Shown: positions 59,091-63,637 of the stretch, one piece after another | Position numbering within the stretch: the stretch's first letter is position 1 | How the letters are laid out: every line of letters begins with the position of its first letter | Source of the DNA: Thermomonas sp. | Lineage (GTDB): Bacteria; Pseudomonadota; Gammaproteobacteria; Xanthomonadales; Xanthomonadaceae | Length of the DNA: 63,637 nucleotides | NCBI GenBank assembly: GCA_020692565.1 | Contig: JAIMKJ010000016.1 | Coordinates: forward strand, 12,575-76,211 | Direction: 5' to 3' | The notes under the pieces: generated by a model | Seen by the model: the letters and a program-made list of their open reading frames with translations, nothing else | The model's database searches: none | Told to the model about the DNA's origin: nothing | Position numbers and translations under genes: made by a program

Positions 59091-59683
59091 GGGGTGTTAC
59101 TCCTCAAATAAACAGTTGGGTGGATACACGAGGCCTTTCGGCACCGCGACTGTCTAGCCAGGGGTAACGCGAACGATGAGCGGATCGTCTGGGCTTGACC
59201 GAGTGTAACCCCGCCTGCAGAACCCTCCTGGGAGGGCATTGCAGGGCAGGCCGCTGCCGGCTTGCAACCTTGGATCTACCGCATCGGGCCACGATGTACC
59301 GTGATCCCGCTTGGAACAGTACGCGCACCATACACCACAACGTTGTCGTTTTGGGAAGTGGGGGACGGAACTTTTTTGGACCCCGACGGTCGGGCGGTCC
59401 GTTTCCCGCCCCCGCCCCACCCTGCCGAGTGCGTAAATGACATGAATACAGTGGTTTTCGCTGAACGGAAGCCGACATCCGCGGGCTGCGGCGTTCTCGC
59501 GCCCGGGATCGACACAGCAGGTCAGCCGCCGTCGGCGGCCGGTGGGTAGTGACGTAATGCGGCAGATTCGATCGCTCCGCAGCGAGCGCGGGGCATTGGC
59601 ACGCTTCATGCTTTAGCCCTCATCGAAACACCCGTGCAGCGTACCCCCGTTTCATCTTCGTCAAACCGCAAGAGGAGTTCCCA
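59091..59683. promoter_or_regulatory. Long region upstream of cold-shock genes (probable long leader)
   Basis: 593 bp without a supported gene. The ATG 59090 lies at its left end, so the cold-shock promoter and a long 5' leader, a known feature of cspA mRNAs, probably fall here. AT-richer patches at 59330-59380 and the C/G-rich run at 59396-59420 are visible. Divergent promoter of the small gene at 59684 should be at the right end. Confidence 0.45.
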
Positions 59684-59863
59684 ATGCAGCTCGACGCTCC
59701 TGCGAACAACGTCAGCGACGACGTCGTCGTCGCCCGGCTCTACGACCTCGCCCGCCAGGGCGACACTGCGAACCGCGAGTATCAACTGTTGGATTACGTG
59801 GTCCAGAAACGCCTGCAACAGACCTACGGCGGCGAAATCACCCGGGCTGCCTACGCCGCGTAA
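59684..59863 (+). CDS. Small conserved protein of unknown function
   Basis: 59 residues from ATG 59684, with AGAGGAG 8 nt upstream. MQLDAPANNVSDDVVVARLY then DLARQGDTANREYQLLDYVV and QKRLQQTYGGEITRAAYAA; largely helical, soluble, acidic N-terminus. It looks like a small xanthomonad conserved protein but no function is known. Convergent with the rhomboid gene, 30 bp apart. Confidence 0.7.
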   Translation: MQLDAPANNVSDDVVVARLYDLARQGDTANREYQLLDYVVQKRLQQTYGGEITRAAYAA

Positions 59864-59892
59864 GCGGTCGCGACGGCCGGGCTCGTGTCTGG

Positions 59893-60512
59893 TCAGCCCA
59901 GGTCGGGGCTGACCAGACGCTGCAGGAAGCGCCCCGCCAGCGCGGGCTGTTGCAGCAATGTGAACATCACACCGTAGAGCGCGCCCCACAGATGGGCACT
60001 GTGGTTGATGTTGTCGCCGCCGCGCTTGTCCATCCAGACGCTGTACCAGACATACAGACCGGCGAAAACGAACGCCGGCACCGGGATCGGGATGAAGAAC
60101 AGATAGATCCCCGACCACGGATCGAGCAGGATCGATGCGAACAGCACCGCGGACACCGCCCCCGACGCGCCGAGGCTGCGGTATCGCGCATCATGGCGGT
60201 GACGCATGAACGTCGGCAGGATTGCGATCACTACCGCCGACAGATAGAACAGCAGAAAACCGATCGGCCCGATCCGCATGCCGAAATAACCTTCCATCAC
60301 CCGCCCGAACGAATACAGCGTGACCATGTTGAAGACGAGGTGCATGCCATCGGCGTGGATGAAGCCGTGGGTCAGCAAACGGCGTACTGCTGCTGGCGAT
60401 CGATCGCCGGCGGCCAGAGGATCAGGCGATCCATCAGCTTCGGGCGCTCCCAGGCCTGCCAGGAGGCCAGCACGGTGACCGTCACCAGCGCCAGCGTGAT
60501 GTAACCGTTCAC
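59893..60512 (-). pseudogene. Rhomboid-family intramembrane protease with a 1-nt frameshift
   Basis: Starts at GTG 60512 (NGYITLALVTVTVLASWQAW), then RLILWPPAIDRQQQYA, where the frame meets TGA. From 60384 downward a second frame continues without gap: RLLTHGFIHADGMHLVFNMV, the Ser box YRSLGASGAVSAVLFASILL (GxSG) and His in INHSAHLWGALYGVMF. The total of 620 nt is one short of 207 codons, so one C missing near 60381 (GCC CGT to GCC GT) explains everything. The rhomboid fold has six TM segments and cleaves membrane proteins. Either a recent mutation or a sequencing error. Confidence 0.88.
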
Positions 60513-60533
60513 GCCCGAACCTGCGCCTGCGGA

Positions 60534-62150
60534 TCAGCCGGCACGATAGTAATCCTGCAGCGGATAGCGTCTGGCGTACCAGGCGAAGATCAGCGCGGCC
60601 AAAAAGGCGAAGCCGGCGAAGAAGAACATCAGGAATGCGTTCTCGCTCAATCCGGTGTTCGCGATCTGCGTCATCGCGGTCTCGTTGCGCACCGCGGCAT
60701 TGGTCAGCAGCACCCAGACGTTGCCGAACGTCACCGACAGCATCCAGAAACTCATGATCACGCCCTTCATCGGCGGCGGCGACTGGCTGTAGGCGAATTC
60801 GAGGCCGGTGGCGGACACCAGCACCTCGCCGAATGTGAGCAGTGCATAGGGCACGATCTGCCACGCCAGCGACACCGGATCGCCGCCGTCGATCGACAGC
60901 TGGATCATGCCCGCGACCACCCAGGCCAGACCCGAGAACCCGATGCCGAATCCCATCCGGCGCAGCGCGGTGACCTTGAAACCGAGCTTGGTCAACAGCG
61001 GATACAGCACGATATTGTTGAACGGGATGAGGATCATCACCATCAGCGGATTCAGCGCCTGCATCTGCCCGGCTTCCTTGACCAGCCAGCTCGGCCACCA
61101 CCACATGTCGTGCGGCACCATCATGGTCTTGCCCTGCAGCACCCAGGTGGACGCTTTCTGGTCGAACAGCGACCAGAACGGGCTGACGATGGCGAAGATG
61201 ATCAGGATGCGCAGCACCGCACGCACGCCGTCGACCGCGACATCCGGATGCGCGCCGCGCGCGCGATCCAACTGCATCGCCGTACCGATGCCGCCGAACA
61301 GCAGCAGCGCGCCCAACGCCAGACAGAACGAGATCACGAAGCCGAAGCCCTTGGGCCACCAGACCGGCGACAACGCCCAGCCCAGCAACAGTCCTACCGC
61401 GATCGCCACGCCGGCCATCGCCACCAGGCTACCCGCACCCTTGCCGTCGCTGCCGCCGCGCAGCGCGGTCTTGACCACATTCATGAACGAATGCGGATCG
61501 GCCGGCGCGGGCGGCATGTTCACGTATTTGGCGCGCCCCATCCAGAAAATGACGGTCGCGATGAACATCAGCACGCCCGGAATGCCGAACGCGATCGCAG
61601 GGCCGTAGTCGCGCAGGAAAATCGGCATCAGCAGCGAAGCGAAGAACGAACCGAAATTGATCGTCCAGTAAAACGCGTCGTAGACGATCTTCGCCAGATG
61701 CTTGTTGGCCTGGGTGAACTGGTCGCCGACGAACGACGACACCAGCGGCTTGATGCCCCCGGAGCCCAGCGCGATCAGCAGCAGGCCCGCGTAGAACCCG
61801 GTCCGATTGGTCTCGAACAACGCCAGGAAGGCGTGGCCCACGCAGTACAACAGCGAGAGCCAGAGGATGGTGTTGTACTTGCCGAAGAAGCGATCCGACA
61901 GCCAACCGCCGAGCAGCGGGAAAAAATACACGCCGATGACGAAACTGTGGAAAACCTCTTTCGCCATGCCCTCGCGCTCGGCGGCGGGCAGGTAGGCCAG
62001 AATCACGCTGCTGATCAGGAACTGCACCAGGATGTTGCGCATCCCGTAGAAACTGAAGCGTTCGCAGGCCTCGTTGCCGATGATGTAGGGAATCTGGCGG
62101 GGCAGCTTCGCCGGGTCTCCGGCGTACTTCGCTTCAGCGGCTGCAGTCAT
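60534..62150 (-). CDS. POT/PTR-family proton-coupled oligopeptide transporter
   Basis: 538 residues with 12-14 membrane helices. The POT motif is IIGNEACERFSFYGMRNILV (ExxERFxYYG, ~23-42). The second signature is FSFVIGVYFFPLLGGWLSDR-like SFVIGVYFFPLLGGWLSDRF, with LGSGGIKPLVSSFVGDQF (~130-147) and NFGSFFASLLMPIFL. It imports di- and tripeptides with protons. The C-terminus is FAWYARRYPLQDYYRAG. Together with the secreted M35, M3, S8 and M14 peptidases it fits a peptide-feeding lifestyle. Alone, 21 bp before the rhomboid start. Confidence 0.93.
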   Translation of the reverse strand: MTAAAEAKYAGDPAKLPRQIPYIIGNEACERFSFYGMRNILVQFLISSVILAYLPAAEREGMAKEVFHSFVIGVYFFPLLGGWLSDRFFGKYNTILWLSLLYCVGHAFLALFETNRTGFYAGLLLIALGSGGIKPLVSSFVGDQFTQANKHLAKIVYDAFYWTINFGSFFASLLMPIFLRDYGPAIAFGIPGVLMFIATVIFWMGRAKYVNMPPAPADPHSFMNVVKTALRGGSDGKGAGSLVAMAGVAIAVGLLLGWALSPVWWPKGFGFVISFCLALGALLLFGGIGTAMQLDRARGAHPDVAVDGVRAVLRILIIFAIVSPFWSLFDQKASTWVLQGKTMMVPHDMWWWPSWLVKEAGQMQALNPLMVMILIPFNNIVLYPLLTKLGFKVTALRRMGFGIGFSGLAWVVAGMIQLSIDGGDPVSLAWQIVPYALLTFGEVLVSATGLEFAYSQSPPPMKGVIMSFWMLSVTFGNVWVLLTNAAVRNETAMTQIANTGLSENAFLMFFFAGFAFLAALIFAWYARRYPLQDYYRAG

Positions 62151-62319
62151 GGGCGGGTCTCGTGTTGATGAACGGGGCCGCCGCTGGCGCGGCGGGTTCG
62201 GGTTCGCGTGTGGACTCGGGAGTGTAGTGCGGAAACCCCCGCGGGCGCATGGCCCGGGACATTCCCGCCGCAGCGGCGTTGAGCGCGCGCCGCCCGCGGT
62301 TGATCGACCGGGCCGCGGA

Positions 62320-62964
62320 TCAGGCCCAATCTGTCAGCCCTTCGCGCTCGTACAGGCGCGCGAACGAAGGCCGCGCCTTCAGACGCGCCGCCAGCGCCGC
62401 CAGATGCGGCCATTCGGTGGCCGGTCTGGGCATGTTCCGCGACCAGCGCATCAGCATCACCAGGTAGAAATCGGCGGCGGTCAGGCGCGCTCCCAGCAGA
62501 TGCGGGCCGTGTCCGGCCAGATGCAGGTCGATCCGCTGCCACTCCGCCTCGATCCTGGGCTGCACGTGAATCCGCACCGCTTCGGCATTGCCCTCGCCCG
62601 CCGGTTCGTGCGGATACCACCACTGCCGGAACAGCGGCTGCACCATATTCGCGAGATTGAACATCCACTGGATGTAATCCATCCGCTGCGGTTCCGAAGG
62701 CGCCGGAGCCAGCGCGACAGCGGGAAACGCGTCGGCCAGATGCATCGACAACGCCGCGGCTTCGTAATGCGGCGTACCGTCGATCGCCAGCGTCGGCACC
62801 ACGCCGTTCGGATTCAGCGCCAGATACTCCGGGCGCTTCTGCGCGCCGGCAGCGGTATCGACGAGCGCCAGCGCATGCTTCGCATCCACTTCCAGCAACA
62901 ACCAATGCACCACCAGACTGGCCGCGCCCGGCGAGTAATAAAGCGTGTATTCCGAACGGGACAT
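62320..62964 (-). CDS. Glutathione S-transferase family protein
   Basis: 214 residues from ATG 62964 (MSRSEYTLYYSPGAASLVVH); six residues longer from 62982. The thioredoxin-fold half has YYSPGAASLVVHWLLLEVDA, LALNPNGVVPTLAIDG (cis-Pro ~57) and EAAALSMHLADAF. The helical half has AGHGPHLLGARLTAADFYLV. Beta-class-like GST with Ser or Cys-less active site (SPGAAS). Substrate unknown. A second GST lies at 4531. The 62151-62319 gap has no gene. Confidence 0.9.
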   Translation of the reverse strand: MSRSEYTLYYSPGAASLVVHWLLLEVDAKHALALVDTAAGAQKRPEYLALNPNGVVPTLAIDGTPHYEAAALSMHLADAFPAVALAPAPSEPQRMDYIQWMFNLANMVQPLFRQWWYPHEPAGEGNAEAVRIHVQPRIEAEWQRIDLHLAGHGPHLLGARLTAADFYLVMLMRWSRNMPRPATEWPHLAALAARLKARPSFARLYEREGLTDWA

Positions 62965-63087
62965 GACGGCTCCGGCATCCAAAGCGCCAATCTTCGCATG
63001 CTGTCCGAGGCCTCGCGCGTGACCATCGACATACCCGCCGCAGGGTCATTGCCGGCACAATGCCGGGCCGCCCCGGAGCCCGTCCCC

Positions 63088-63637
63088 ATGCGCCCTGCCC
63101 TGCTCTGCTGCTCTCTGATGTTGGCGCTCGTCGCCCCAGTCGGCGCGCGCCATGCGCACGCCGCATCCGACCTTTCGACCATCGCCGAACGCAGCGGCTA
63201 TGCCCGCACCGGCCGCTACGACGAAGTGATCGCACTGTGCGGCGCGTTCGCGGCACGCTACCCGGAAGCGGTGCGCTGCATCGAGTTCGGCACCACCCCG
63301 GAAGGCCGACCGATGCAGGCGCTGGTGGTCACCCGCAGCGGCGCGCGCACGCCGGACCAGGCCCGCGCCGCGAATCTGCCGGTCGTGCTGATCCAGGGCG
63401 GTATCCACGCCGGCGAGATCGACGGCAAGGACGCCGGTTTCCTCGCGCTTCGCGAAGTGCTGGACGGCAAAGCCGCGCAAGGCGCGCTCGACAGACTGGT
63501 GCTGATCTTCGTGCCGGTGTTCAACATCGACGGCCACGAGCGGTTCGGCGCATGGAACCGGCCGAACCAGAACGGTCCGGCCGAAATGGGCTGGCGCGTC
63601 ACCGCACAGAACTACAACCTCAACCGCGATTACGCCA
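63088..63637 (+). CDS. M14-family zinc carboxypeptidase (partial, 3' end outside window)
   Basis: 183 codons from ATG 63088 to the window edge. Signal peptide ALLCCSLMLALVAPVGARHA. The M14 domain starts at YDEVIALCGAFAARYPEAVR, with IEFGTTPEGRPMQALVVTRS. The first zinc motif is GGIHAGEIDGKDAG (HxxE ~120-123), then FVPVFNIDGHERFGAWNRPN and NYNLNRDYA, where the substrate Asn/Arg lie. The second His and Glu would be beyond the edge. It removes C-terminal residues from peptides outside the cell. The start is supported by the signal peptide; no strong ribosome-binding site is seen. Confidence 0.88.
   Translation, partial: MRPALLCCSLMLALVAPVGARHAHAASDLSTIAERSGYARTGRYDEVIALCGAFAARYPEAVRCIEFGTTPEGRPMQALVVTRSGARTPDQARAANLPVVLIQGGIHAGEIDGKDAGFLALREVLDGKAAQGALDRLVLIFVPVFNIDGHERFGAWNRPNQNGPAEMGWRVTAQNYNLNRDYA

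Noticed and set aside
1..63637. CRISPR arrays, tRNA and rRNA genes
   Set aside because: No regular spaced repeats of CRISPR type and no cloverleaf or ribosomal RNA landmarks were noticed; short tandem arrays found (14551, 19815, 50252) lack spacers.

Overview
The window is high-GC gammaproteobacterial chromosome, most like Lysobacteraceae (Xanthomonadaceae; Lysobacter/Luteimonas type). The basis is gene content: an SDHAF4-type assembly factor and ygfZ beside sdhC, a fused E1 alpha/beta 2-oxoacid dehydrogenase, DUF6116 and DUF456 membrane proteins, an XVIPCD-like protein, glycine-zipper proteins, a TonB receptor and many secreted peptidases. Assignment to a genus is not possible from the sequence alone.

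Layout. 1-15.3 kb is core: sdhC and its assembly factor, ygfZ, an XVIPCD-like orphan, E1 dehydrogenase, GST/GNAT, glutaryl-CoA dehydrogenase, glycine-zipper protein, TatD, TcdA, cytochrome c', M35 peptidase, DUF456, MscS and two envelope proteins. 15.32-21.88 kb is one 6.55-kb IS1595-family element with 22-bp inverted ends (21/22 identical) and a perfect 8-bp target duplication. It carries a five-gene cassette: an HTH regulator, an ImmA/IrrE metalloprotease and a PIN-like protein in one operon, then a divergent sce7726-type nuclease and a convergent beta-family protein. The regulator and the nuclease share a 32-bp palindromic operator. The element also holds a decayed arsB fragment, the transposase and a small accessory gene. 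22-34 kb returns to core: fumarase, SRPBCC, ABC exporter, ferredoxin-NADP reductase, TlpA, glutathione peroxidase and amidohydrolase.

34-49.6 kb is an accessory, visibly less GC-rich island. It has a truncated relic of an AraC regulator with its promoter region, an S8 protease broken by one in-frame TGA, a fatty-acid desaturase and the intact AraC regulator. Next come a LuxI/FeeM-like acyltransferase (exosortase-associated type) and a VAO-type flavin oxidase, translationally coupled. This set looks like a small lipid-amide or signal pathway. An IS3-family element then cuts into a polymorphic-toxin locus made of an RHS protein, a coupled lipoprotein (likely immunity) and an orphan toxin/immunity-like remnant.

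49.6-51.6 kb is repeat-rich with a decayed gene. 51.7-63.6 kb is core again: TonB receptor, M3 peptidase, sirtuin, DUF3298 lipoprotein, two cold-shock genes, a rhomboid gene with a 1-nt frameshift, POT peptide transporter, GST and a partial M14 carboxypeptidase. The most notable systems are the IS1595-borne cassette (possible defence or toxin-antitoxin module) and the acyltransferase/oxidase/AraC/desaturase cluster.
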